Below, one piece after another: positions 15,832 to 23,124 of a stretch of 64,000 bases of DNA (positions are counted from its first letter, which is position 1; each line of letters starts with the position of its first letter). The stretch spans positions 1 through 64,000 of the forward strand of contig JAJDDM010000008.1 in assembly GCA_029260315.1 (NCBI GenBank), read 5' to 3'. The notes beneath the pieces are model-generated. The model saw only the letters and a program-made list of their open reading frames with translations. It was not told the origin of the DNA and made no database searches. Position numbers and translations under genes: made by a program. Source of the stretch: Phycisphaerales bacterium. Lineage in GTDB: Bacteria > Planctomycetota > Phycisphaerae > Phycisphaerales > UBA1924.

Positions 15832-17829
15832 GTGCCCATCCTCACCGCCACCAACATCCGCCACGCCTTCGGCGACCGCCTCATCCTCGATTCGGTCTCC
15901 CTCAGCATCGAGCCCGACGAACGCGTCGGCGTCGTCGGACGCAACGGCACCGGCAAATCCACCCTCCTGCGCGCCATGGGCGGCCTGCTCAAGCCCGACG
16001 CCGGCGACATCTCGCTTCGCAAGGGCGCCCGCGTCGGATTCCTCCACCAGGACCCCCAGTTCCCCAAGGGCACGACTCTCCGCGACGCCGCCGCCGAGGG
16101 CTTCGCAGAACTCGTCGACCTCCACCACCAGCTCGACGCCGTCTTTTACGACATGGAGGGCGCACAGGGCGACGCCCTCGAAAAACTCCTCCACCGCCAG
16201 AGCAACCTCGAACGCAGGATCCAGGCCGCCGGCGGCTACGCCATCGACCACAAGATCGACGCCGTTCTCCACGGTCTCGGCTTCAGCGACCCCCAGTTCT
16301 CCCTTCCCGTTGAGAAACTCTCCGGCGGGCAGCGCTCGCGCGTCGCCCTCGCCAAGCTCCTCATCGAGGACCCCGACGTCATCCTCCTCGACGAGCCCAC
16401 CAACCACCTCGACATCGACGGGCGCATCTGGCTCGAGAACTTCCTCGCAGACGAGTTCAAGGGCGCCGTCGTCCTCATCAGCCACGACCGCTACCTGCTC
16501 GACCGCGTCGTCGATCGCATCGTCGAGGTCGAACGCACCCGCCTGATCGACTACCCCGGCAACTACTCGGCGTTCCGGCGCCTCCGCGCAGAACGCAGGG
16601 AGGCCCACGGGCGCGCCTGGGAGGCAGAGCAACGCCAGTTCAAGCGCGAAGAGGCCTTCATCCGCAAGTACAAGGCCGGCCAACGCGCCAAGCAGGCCCG
16701 AGGCCGCGAGTCACGCCTCGACCGCGCACGGGCCGGCAGCGAGCTCGAAAAACCCCTCGAACGCGGCACCTTCACCTTCAACCTCCCCAAGGCCGAACGC
16801 CCCGGCGATCTCATCTTCGTCGCCCGCGACCTCGCCAAACGCTACACCCGCGACGACGGCTCCACACTCACCCTCTTCGAAGGCCTCACCGTCACCATCG
16901 AACGCGGCAAGCGCTGGGGCATCGTCGGCCCCAACGGCGCGGGCAAGACCACGCTCGTCCGCACGCTCCTCAAGCAGATCGAGCCCGACGCGGGCCGCGT
17001 CACCCTCGGCACCCGCCTCAGCGTCGGCGAGTTCAAGCAGATCGCAGACGACATCGACCCCGAGCTCACCGTCGTCCGCTACCTCCAGCGCGTCATCATG
17101 AAGGAGAACCCCGACCGCCCGCTCTCAGAACAAGAGGCCCGCGACCTCGCCGGGCAGTTCCTCTTCAGCGGTCGCGACCAGGAGAAAGAAATCGGCGTCA
17201 TGTCCGGCGGCGAGCGCGCCCGCGCCCGCCTCGCCGCCCTGCTCGCCAGCGCCAAAAACGTGCTCATCCTCGACGAACCGACCAATCACCTCGATATCCC
17301 GTCCGCCGAGCGCCTCGAGGACGCCATCGCCAACGCCTTCGACGGCACACTCATCCTCATCAGCCACGACCGCGCCCTCATCGACGCCACCTGCGACCAC
17401 CTCCTGGTCCTCGACGGCCAAGGCAACGCCCGCGTCTCCCACGGCAACTACTCCGAATGCGTAGATCGGCTCTCCGAGCCGATACCCGGTAGCACCGGCT
17501 TCCAGCCGGTCGATCAAAGCCGCGTGCGCCAGCACGCCGACCCCAGAGCATCCAACGCCCCATCACCGCCCGCATCTCCCGCCCCCTCCGACACCACCCA
17601 CAACGGCGCCGAGAAAAACCGCAAGTCCCGCCACTCCTGGATGCCCACCGACAAGCTCGAATCCCGCATCAGCGAGCTCGAAGGCCAGATCGCCCGCCTC
17701 GACGAGACCATGAACGACCCAGCGTTCTGGACCAACGCGATCAACGCCGCCGAGACCAACGCCAAACGCGACGAACTCAAAGCCCAACTCGACGAGTTCG
17801 AAGAAGAGTGGCTCACCCGCATGGACTAA
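15832..17829 (+). CDS. ABC-F family ATPase (Uup/EttA-like)
   Basis: The protein is soluble, with two fused ABC domains and no membrane segments, as in ABC-F translation factors acting at the ribosome. I start at GTG 15832 (VPILTATNIRHAFGD); the ORF track frame extends 339 codons upstream as a chance antisense reading of the MoxR gene. Domain 1 has 'GRNGTGKST', 'LSGGQRSRVALA' and 'VILLDEPTNHLD'. A linker rich in Arg/Lys follows (P-site tRNA-interaction motif region). Domain 2 has 'GPNGAGKTT', 'MSGGERARARLA' and 'VLILDEPTNHLD'. The C-terminus has a Uup-type coiled coil ('KLESRISELEGQIARLDETM'). Between domain 2 and the coiled coil lie the repeat-encoded peptides 'VDRLSEPIPGSTGFQPV' (17461-17515). 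Confidence 0.92.
   Translation: MPILTATNIRHAFGDRLILDSVSLSIEPDERVGVVGRNGTGKSTLLRAMGGLLKPDAGDISLRKGARVGFLHQDPQFPKGTTLRDAAAEGFAELVDLHHQLDAVFYDMEGAQGDALEKLLHRQSNLERRIQAAGGYAIDHKIDAVLHGLGFSDPQFSLPVEKLSGGQRSRVALAKLLIEDPDVILLDEPTNHLDIDGRIWLENFLADEFKGAVVLISHDRYLLDRVVDRIVEVERTRLIDYPGNYSAFRRLRAERREAHGRAWEAEQRQFKREEAFIRKYKAGQRAKQARGRESRLDRARAGSELEKPLERGTFTFNLPKAERPGDLIFVARDLAKRYTRDDGSTLTLFEGLTVTIERGKRWGIVGPNGAGKTTLVRTLLKQIEPDAGRVTLGTRLSVGEFKQIADDIDPELTVVRYLQRVIMKENPDRPLSEQEARDLAGQFLFSGRDQEKEIGVMSGGERARARLAALLASAKNVLILDEPTNHLDIPSAERLEDAIANAFDGTLILISHDRALIDATCDHLLVLDGQGNARVSHGNYSECVDRLSEPIPGSTGFQPVDQSRVRQHADPRASNAPSPPASPAPSDTTHNGAEKNRKSRHSWMPTDKLESRISELEGQIARLDETMNDPAFWTNAINAAETNAKRDELKAQLDEFEEEWLTRMD
17461..17515. 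repeat. Two dispersed repeats in tandem inside the ABC-F gene
   Basis: GTAGATCGGCTCTCCGAGCC (17461 onward, palindromic core ATCGGCTC-TCC-GAGCCGAT) is followed at 17488 by GGTAGCACCGGCTTCCAGCC. The first is the same unit found three times in the carboxyltransferase gene; the second is related to the unit at 54379-54401. Both keep the frame and encode a linker. Confidence 0.9.
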
Positions 17830-18172
17830 CACACCCAAGGAGGCCCCGGCGCAAGCCTGGGCTCTCCCCCAAGGTAGGACCGGCATCCCTGCCGGTCATC
17901 GCGCAGCGATACGACTCCTCCCACGGATTCAAGAAACCAAGAAAAGCCCAGGCTCGCGAGCCCTTTGCGTCATTGGGCATAACAGTCTTTGCCAGAGGTG
18001 TTTGCGGATCCTCCTGGGCTGATGTGCCACCAGCCGCTGCTTTGAGCGGCTGGTGTTTTCCCGGCTCTGTCGGCAAAGACACCAGCCATGCAAAGCCATG
18101 GCTGGTGGCACAGTCGCTGATTGACGCAAGAGGCTCTCGCGCCAGGGCCTCCCATCACCCAATCTCAAATCC
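17830..18172. repeat. Repeat-filled intergenic region with a paired-hairpin element (18024-18111)
   Basis: No gene is supported here. It holds AAGCCTGGGCTC (17853) and its inverted partner AAGCCCAGGCTCGCGAGCC (17944), a GACCGGCATCCCTGCCGGTC hairpin (17878-17897), and an 88-base element at 18024-18111. In that element GCCACCAGCCGCTGCTTTGA and GCGGCTGGTGTTT form one hairpin, and CACCAGCCATGCAAAGCC with ATGGCTGGTGGC forms a second. The element recurs at 30895-30980. Confidence 0.8.
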
Positions 18173-19135
18173 TCACGCCGCCTTCGAGATCCCGCCCGAG
18201 ACCAGCGACCGCACGATCCGGTTCCGCCCCGACTCCTTCGCCTGGTACAGGTTCCGGTCCGCCTGGGCGAGCCACGCCTGCGAATCCGCCGAATGCTCGC
18301 CGTCGGAGCCCACCAGCCCCACCGACATCGTCACCCGGCGTTCCGGATGCAACGGCCAGATCACCTCGCTCAGCGCCTCGCGCACCCGATCGCAGACGTG
18401 GTCCGCCTCCTCCGGCGTCGTGTCCGGCATGATCACGCAGAACTCCTCGCCGCCGTATCGGCACGCAAGGTCCGACGCGCGGATCTCCCGGCGCAGCACG
18501 CGGGCGATGCCTCTCAGCACGGCGTCGCCCGCCGGATGCCCGTAGGTATCGTTGACCGATTTAAACCTGTCGATGTCGATGATCGCCAGCGACAGCTTGT
18601 GGCCATGACGCTGACAGCGAGAGACCTCCTCACGCCATCGCGCATCAAAGTGCGCCCGGTTGAACAGGCCCGTCAGCCCGTCGATCTGGGCCCGCTGGCT
18701 CAGCATCTGGAGCAGCACGCTCAGCCGCACCGCCGAGCGCATCCGGACACGCAGCTCGACCAGGTCGAACGGCTTGCAGATGTAATCGGTCGCGCCCAGA
18801 TCGAACGCCGTCACCTTGTCCTGACGGCTCTGCATCGCAGACAGCGCCATCACCGGGATATGCATCGTCGCCGAATCGTCCTTCAGCTCGCGCAGCACCT
18901 CGAACCCGTCCATCCCCTGCATGTCCAGGTCGAGCAGGATGACCGCGGGCTTCTCGTGCTTGGCGACCGCGATGCCCTCGGCACCCCCCTGCTCGCCAAC
19001 GAGCGAGAACTCCTCGCCCTGCAGACGCGCTGACAGCAGACGATACACGTCGATCGAGTCGTCGATCACCAGCACGACCTGGCTCACCTCACCGAACTGA
19101 TCGATCTCGGCATGCACCGGCGCAGGCTCCGTCAT
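18173..19135 (-). CDS. Response regulator-diguanylate cyclase (REC-GGDEF)
   Basis: The start MTEPAPVHAE at 19135 overlaps the upstream stop as ATGA; the protein is 320 residues. The receiver domain (about 19-135) has the acidic pair in 'VLVIDDS', phosphoacceptor Asp69 in 'ILLDLDM' and Lys121 in 'ICKPFD'. The GGDEF domain has the active site 'YGGEEF' and, five residues upstream, the inhibitory-site motif RxxD ('RASD'), so it should make cyclic di-GMP with product inhibition. The neighbour upstream is an Hpt-like protein, which suggests a phosphorelay origin for the pair. No kinase is adjacent. Confidence 0.93.
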   Translation of the reverse strand: MTEPAPVHAEIDQFGEVSQVVLVIDDSIDVYRLLSARLQGEEFSLVGEQGGAEGIAVAKHEKPAVILLDLDMQGMDGFEVLRELKDDSATMHIPVMALSAMQSRQDKVTAFDLGATDYICKPFDLVELRVRMRSAVRLSVLLQMLSQRAQIDGLTGLFNRAHFDARWREEVSRCQRHGHKLSLAIIDIDRFKSVNDTYGHPAGDAVLRGIARVLRREIRASDLACRYGGEEFCVIMPDTTPEEADHVCDRVREALSEVIWPLHPERRVTMSVGLVGSDGEHSADSQAWLAQADRNLYQAKESGRNRIVRSLVSGGISKAA

Positions 19136-19491
19136 CCGCCCGACTCGTCTTCGACACACGTCGCACGCTCGCACAGATCGATGAGCTCCTCGAATCGCTC
19201 GCGGATCTCACCGGACTGGCGCGAGGCCTTCTCGTCGATCGCGAGCCGGATCGACGCCTCGAGCTCCGCCGCTCGCCCGGTGATTTCGCCGAATCCCGAT
19301 GCCTGGCCCAGCGAACGAAGCTCGGTGGACGCACGCAGCAGATCGGCGTCGCCCCCCTGAGCCCACGCCCGGCGCAGATTCTCAACACGCTGCGGCAGCT
19401 CGCTCACGAACTCCTCAACGATCTTGTGCATCGCGGGCTCACCAGCAAAACCGCCCGCCTTACCACACGATTTCGGGTCATCCGCTGCCAT
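19132..19491 (-). CDS. Hpt-like protein lacking the phosphoacceptor histidine
   Basis: I place the start at ATG 19491 (MAADDPKSCGKAGG) with 'AGGGG' upstream; the ORF track uses a TTG at 19563. The 119-residue protein is helical, and 'FVSELPQRVENLRRAWAQGG...LLRASTELRSLGQASGFGEITGRAAELEASI' aligns by eye with Hpt domains, whose motif is AHxLKGxGxxxGF. Here the His position is Thr ('STELRSLGQASGFG'), so it probably cannot carry phosphate. It is translationally coupled to the REC-GGDEF gene and may instead act as a docking or inhibitory partner. An unrelated four-helix protein is possible. Confidence 0.65.
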   Translation of the reverse strand: MAADDPKSCGKAGGFAGEPAMHKIVEEFVSELPQRVENLRRAWAQGGDADLLRASTELRSLGQASGFGEITGRAAELEASIRLAIDEKASRQSGEIRERFEELIDLCERATCVEDESGG

Positions 19492-19623
19492 GTCTGAGGC
19501 ACCCCTATCGCTCGACAGTCCCACATCGACGCGAACCGCGCTCAGATTTGGCGACGTAGGCAATTCCGCCCGGTCACGGACCGGATCCGACGGACGACCC
19601 GGTTATCGCCCCTGCGACTACAG

Positions 19624-19649
19624 AAAAACGCCCGCCAATCGGCGGGCGT
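19624..19649 (-). terminator. Rho-independent terminator after tRNA-Glu
   Basis: Read leftward, the stem ACGCCCGCC-GATT-GGCGGGCGT is followed by TTTTT. It begins 6 bases beyond the tRNA 3' end. Confidence 0.9.
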
Positions 19650-19655
19650 CTTCAG

Positions 19656-19730
19656 TGACCCCACGGGGATTCGAACCCCGGTTTCCAGGATGAGAACCTG
19701 GCGTCCTGGACCAGGCTAGACGATGGGGCC
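19656..19730 (-). tRNA. tRNA-Glu(TTC)
   Basis: On the minus strand the acceptor GGCCCCA pairs with TGGGGTC, the anticodon stem-loop is CCAGG-TTCTCAT-CCTGG with anticodon TTC, and the T arm contains GGTTCGAATCC. The discriminator is A and CCA is not encoded. A terminator follows. Confidence 0.95.
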
Positions 19731-19805
19731 ATCGCTCGGCCCGAAATAATCTCGGACCGAATCGAGAACTGTCCAATATAGACCGCCAAACGCGATCTTC
19801 AAGCG

Positions 19806-20108
19806 TCACACGCCCGCGCCCACCGCACTTCGACGCATCTGGCTCAATGCGTACACCGCGGTCTCGGCCTCGGACTGCCCGACGACCGCGCCGACCGTAT
19901 TCACCGACACGCCCGTCCACTCTGCCCGATAACAGTCGAACAACTGAATGTGCCGGATCGCCAGGTCGTAGCCCAGCTCGCTCGCCTCACGCTTGGCGCG
20001 ATCCACGATCGGATAGCACCTGCCGTCGTCGTACCGGTCGCACTGCGACTCGTCCGGCGAGCTCCAGCCGGTGGCGTACAACTCATCAATTGCGACGTCC
20101 AGACCCAT
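19806..20108 (-). CDS. Conserved hypothetical protein, 100 residues
   Basis: I start at MGLDVAIDEL (20108); the ORF extends 41 codons further with no supporting signal. The acidic N-terminal half contains 'YDDGRCYPIVDRAKREASELGYDLAIRHIQLFDCYRAEWTGVSVNTVGAVVGQSEAETAVYALSQMRR'. Two Cys are in the 'CDRYDDGRCYP' segment and one later. There is no signal peptide or membrane segment. The regular hydrophobic pattern and clean start suggest a real gene, but no family is recognised. Confidence 0.6.
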   Translation of the reverse strand: MGLDVAIDELYATGWSSPDESQCDRYDDGRCYPIVDRAKREASELGYDLAIRHIQLFDCYRAEWTGVSVNTVGAVVGQSEAETAVYALSQMRRSAVGAGV

Positions 20109-20285
20109 CAGCCGACTCCTTTGTCCGAATCGCGATGAACTCCTTCTCGCCCCTCGCCGCCACGCCGTCGGCCGCTGTTGCAGGATTGTAGCCGCCCGCA
20201 CGCCAGCCTGCTTGGCGACATCGGCTCGCAAACACCAAACACACTTCGAACTTCGCCGAGAATATCGCCCCTGTGCTCACGTTCC

Positions 20286-21008
20286 TCACGCGAGTGCGGC
20301 GATGTCGTAGAGCACATGGGCCCCCACGGCGATGCCCAAGCCCCGCGTCGCAAACAGCACGCCGAAGTAGCTCGCCGCGGCGAAGTAGAAAAAACGCACA
20401 GTCAGGGCACTCTCGGCAAACTCGGCGGGCACGCTATGCGCCATCGCAAAGATCGCCGCCGAGACCAGAACGGAAATCGCCCACCCCATCGCGTCCTTCA
20501 GCTTCAGCACGTCGACCACGAGCATGTGGAGCACGGTGATCAGAATCAGCCGGTACAGCGTCTCCTCGAACAGCCCCGCGCCGATCGCCAGCGTCATCCG
20601 CGCGCCCAGACCGAGCGCCTGCGGATCGCCATCGGCCAGCGCCCCGCCGAACGCGAGCGCCCGGCTCAGCACGAGCAGCGGCAGCACCCACGCCGCGGAC
20701 TCGACCAGCATCAGCGGAAACGTCGGGAGCGTCAGCTTCCACGGATCCCGCCGGATCATGTGCTGCACCAGCAACACGGCGATCAGCGCCAGACTCGGCA
20801 GGTGCATCCCCACCACGCCGAACACGCCGAAGATCGCCCCGATCGTCCGCTCCGCGGCGGGCGCAACGCCGGACGCAAACACGATCGACCCGACCGCGTA
20901 CAACACGATCGCCGGCAGCAGAAACGCCAGGATGTGCAAGGGGCGGCGAGACTGGTGGAGATACGTCTCGCGGCTCGCCTCGCGCGTCGTTGCCGCGTCC
21001 TTGGGCAT
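20286..21008 (-). CDS. CPBP-family intramembrane metalloprotease
   Basis: This 240-residue protein has about six hydrophobic segments and the motifs of the CAAX protease/bacteriocin-processing (Abi) family: 'FEETLYR' (Glu148, Glu149, Arg153), 'FAMAHSV' (His191) and 'GAHVLYD' (His231). These residues form the catalytic metal site in characterised relatives such as Rce1. Bacterial members act in peptide maturation or self-immunity; the substrate here is unknown. It stands alone between the hypothetical at 19806 and rpsT. Confidence 0.85.
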   Translation of the reverse strand: MPKDAATTREASRETYLHQSRRPLHILAFLLPAIVLYAVGSIVFASGVAPAAERTIGAIFGVFGVVGMHLPSLALIAVLLVQHMIRRDPWKLTLPTFPLMLVESAAWVLPLLVLSRALAFGGALADGDPQALGLGARMTLAIGAGLFEETLYRLILITVLHMLVVDVLKLKDAMGWAISVLVSAAIFAMAHSVPAEFAESALTVRFFYFAAASYFGVLFATRGLGIAVGAHVLYDIAALA

Positions 21009-21123
21009 GGGATCAGCTCAGTTGGCGGGGACGAGCGGGCGGTTGGGCGGAGCGGGCGGGAAAACCTGATCTGTCAGCGAGCGTCATCGGGCACGTCGGC
21101 CCGCTGCGGCGAACGCGAAGAAC

Positions 21124-21399
21124 TCAGGCCTTGGCCTGCTCCATCGCGTTGAGCTTCGCCGCCATCCGCCCCAACCGGCGCGACGCCTGATTCCGGTGGA
21201 TCACGCCCTTCTGGGCCGTCCGATCGATCACCTTCTGCGCGGCGAGCAGCGCCTCGCGCGTCTCCTCAACGGTGCCGTGGGCCAGGCGATCCTGAAACGT
21301 CTTGATCGACTCGCGCATGGCCTTGAGCCGCCAGCGGTTGCGCGAGCGTGCCGAGGCGTTCTGACGGATCCTCTTGCGAGCGGAGTTGGAATGGGCCAT
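21124..21399 (-). CDS. rpsT: 30S ribosomal protein S20
   Basis: The 91-residue sequence 'MAHSNSARKRIRQNASARSRNRWRLKAMRESIKTF' and 'QKVIDRTAQKGVIHRNQASRRLGRMAAKL' is a clear S20: basic, all-helical and of normal length. It binds the 5' domain of 16S rRNA. It is monocistronic here, and no rho-independent terminator is obvious in the 115 bases to its left. A purine-rich 'GGGAGATTTCGCTCG' precedes the start. Confidence 0.97.
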   Translation of the reverse strand: MAHSNSARKRIRQNASARSRNRWRLKAMRESIKTFQDRLAHGTVEETREALLAAQKVIDRTAQKGVIHRNQASRRLGRMAAKLNAMEQAKA

Positions 21400-21507
21400 C
21401 GAGCGAAATCTCCCAGCGGCCCCGGACCAATCGGGGCAGGAGGGAATCTTTACCCCCCCACCCGCCGAATCAAGCCGGCTCGCCCGGGTCGCCCCGGGGG
21501 GCGATGG

Positions 21508-21600
21508 GTCTGGGGTCTGGGGTCTGGGGTCTGGGGTCGAGAATCCTACTGCCTACTGCCTACTGCCTTCCCCGACCCTCTACCCCCGACCCGCGACCCG
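21508..21600. repeat. Tandem GGGTCTG and CTACTGC microsatellites
   Basis: Four copies of TCTGGGG in a row (21509-21536) are followed by three copies of CTACTGC (21547-21567), then CCCGACCCTCTACCCCCGACC. A relative of the last piece occurs at 24927-24955 and GACCCCAGACCC words occur at 55565-55590. They fill the gap between rpsT and tRNA-Arg. Confidence 0.85.
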
Positions 21601-21656
21601 CCGCGCCCCGCGGCCTTGCCGCCCCGCGCCGGCGGCCCTAACCTACCGCCTGACAC

Positions 21657-21730
21657 GCGGGCGTAGCTCAACTGGATAGAGCACCTGACTACGGATCAGG
21701 AGGTTGAGGGTTCGAATCCTTCCGCCCGTG
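21657..21730 (+). tRNA. tRNA-Arg(ACG)
   Basis: The acceptor GCGGGCG pairs with CGCCCGT (a terminal G-T pair). The D arm is GCTC...GAGC. The anticodon stem-loop is CCTGA-CTACGGA-TCAGG with anticodon ACG. The T arm is GAGGG-TTCGAAT-CCTTC, the discriminator is G and CCA is absent. Confidence 0.93.
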
Positions 21731-21813
21731 CTTCTGGCGCCCCGTGATGGGCGTTCTTCTAAACCTCAGGCTGTTGTGTTCGGGGGTGCGCCGGTTCGAC
21801 ACCGAACAGGCAA

Positions 21814-22092
21814 TCACGCCGTCGAGACTGATAACTTTCCAGCGTCGAGTTCGAGCGTGTATCGGGACTGATCCTCGCCGAGCGAGCGTGTCGCAGTCGG
21901 CCCGACGGAGATCCTCCGGTACTTCCAGTCCACCCGACGCTCGCCAAGGGACTGCCCATTCAGGATCACGTCGATTCGCTCTCGCTCGGCGAGCAACTCG
22001 CGGAGTTCCGAATCTGACTGCTTCGGCCAGATAACATAGCCATACTGCCTGGCGCGGTTCGTGATTCCAAACTCTACAGGTCGATCGCTCAT
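21814..22092 (-). CDS. Small third protein of the restriction-modification operon
   Basis: The 92-residue protein 'MSDRPVEFGITNRARQYGYVIWPKQSDSELRELLAERERIDVILNGQSLGERRVDWKYRRISVGPTATRSL' starts by ATGA overlap with the endonuclease stop (22089-22092), so it is translated with it. It is charged and soluble, with an alternating beta pattern and no HTH. A controller protein is therefore unlikely. It may stabilise or target the endonuclease, but no family is recognised. Confidence 0.7.
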   Translation of the reverse strand: MSDRPVEFGITNRARQYGYVIWPKQSDSELRELLAERERIDVILNGQSLGERRVDWKYRRISVGPTATRSLGEDQSRYTLELDAGKLSVSTA

Positions 22093-23120
22093 GAGGCCCT
22101 CTTGATTTCGTCGTCTGTCCAGCCGCGTGCGCGGAGCCCACGCCGGAGGTAGTCGTCTGGCGGAACGAATTCCAGTGAAGTGGGCATGGTCATCTCGCCG
22201 GGGACGAGACCACGAATGAGGTCGAGCCCGGCGTCGAGCTTCTGCTTGCGGAGGTTCGCGAGGAGCCGCTCATTCAGTGAGGTCTTTCCGCCCGGAAGCA
22301 GCCCCAGGAGCCCGGCGTCGTAGGCGCGGTGGAGGAGTGGGTTTAGTGCAACGCCGTTCCTTGGCTCGTCGGTGCTCGTCGGATCGGACACGGGCACGAC
22401 GTGCGCGGCGTCCACCAGCCGGAGCGCGACCCCGGTCAGGCAGCATCGGTAGCTGTAAGCACGGAGGACCAAGGGGCGGAACCGTGCGTCTCTGAAGTTC
22501 CGAACGACCTCTACCAACTGGTGACGTCGGGACGCGGCATGCTCATCATCGCCTGAGTCGATAAACTCGCGCTCGTCCTCCGGCTTCGCCTCGATCAGCT
22601 TCCCAGCGTCGCCGACCTCGCCCGCCACGTCGTAGATGCGCTCGTACTCGCGGACGTACCAGAGCAGGTAGTCCGGTTGGACCGCGATCGCGACTTCCTC
22701 ACCCTCTGCGAGGTTGCGGTACTCCGTCGCGAGCCCACGTGACGACGCCGCCTCGAGAGTGTCGAGCGAGATCTGGGAGCTCGGCGACTTCGCCTTGGTC
22801 AGATGGCGTCGGACATCCCAAAATGCGAACGTCCCCGTCTCCTCGTGCCAGCCGCCCATGATCGTCCGGACTCCGGCACGAAGGACGAACGGATCCGCCG
22901 AAGTGCGCTGGATCCGGTATTCGCGCGGTCGCCCCCGCCCCTTCCCGCCTTGGGTTACCGTCCAGAGGTAGACCTCCAGGCGGTACGTCGCGTCTCCGAC
23001 AACGACGCCAAGCGTGAGCGGACGTTTGTCGGTGCCGGATAGGACGAGCACGGTCGCCCCAGCCATCTCCAGCGCGGTGATGAACTTTTCCGCGAGTTGA
23101 GGAAAGCGGATCCCAGGCAT
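22089..23120 (-). CDS. HNH-type restriction endonuclease
   Basis: This 343-residue protein ends with an HNH nuclease domain: 'YSYRCCLTGVALRLVDAAHVVPVSDPTSTDEPRNGVALNPLLHRAYDAGLLGLLP', with His in 'DAAHVVP', Asn in 'RNGVALN' and His in 'LHRAYD'. The N-terminal two-thirds has no nuclease motif and probably reads the target. The start is taken as ATG 23120 (GTG 23123 is in frame). It begins 4 bases after the methyltransferase stop, forming a compact methyltransferase-endonuclease-small protein operon of type II character. Confidence 0.85.
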   Translation of the reverse strand: MPGIRFPQLAEKFITALEMAGATVLVLSGTDKRPLTLGVVVGDATYRLEVYLWTVTQGGKGRGRPREYRIQRTSADPFVLRAGVRTIMGGWHEETGTFAFWDVRRHLTKAKSPSSQISLDTLEAASSRGLATEYRNLAEGEEVAIAVQPDYLLWYVREYERIYDVAGEVGDAGKLIEAKPEDEREFIDSGDDEHAASRRHQLVEVVRNFRDARFRPLVLRAYSYRCCLTGVALRLVDAAHVVPVSDPTSTDEPRNGVALNPLLHRAYDAGLLGLLPGGKTSLNERLLANLRKQKLDAGLDLIRGLVPGEMTMPTSLEFVPPDDYLRRGLRARGWTDDEIKRAS

Positions 23121-23124
23121 CACC

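Noticed and set aside
20178-21152. 324-residue plus-strand ORF
   Set aside because: It is antisense to the CPBP protease with Gln/Arg/His-rich composition; the minus-strand gene has conserved motifs.
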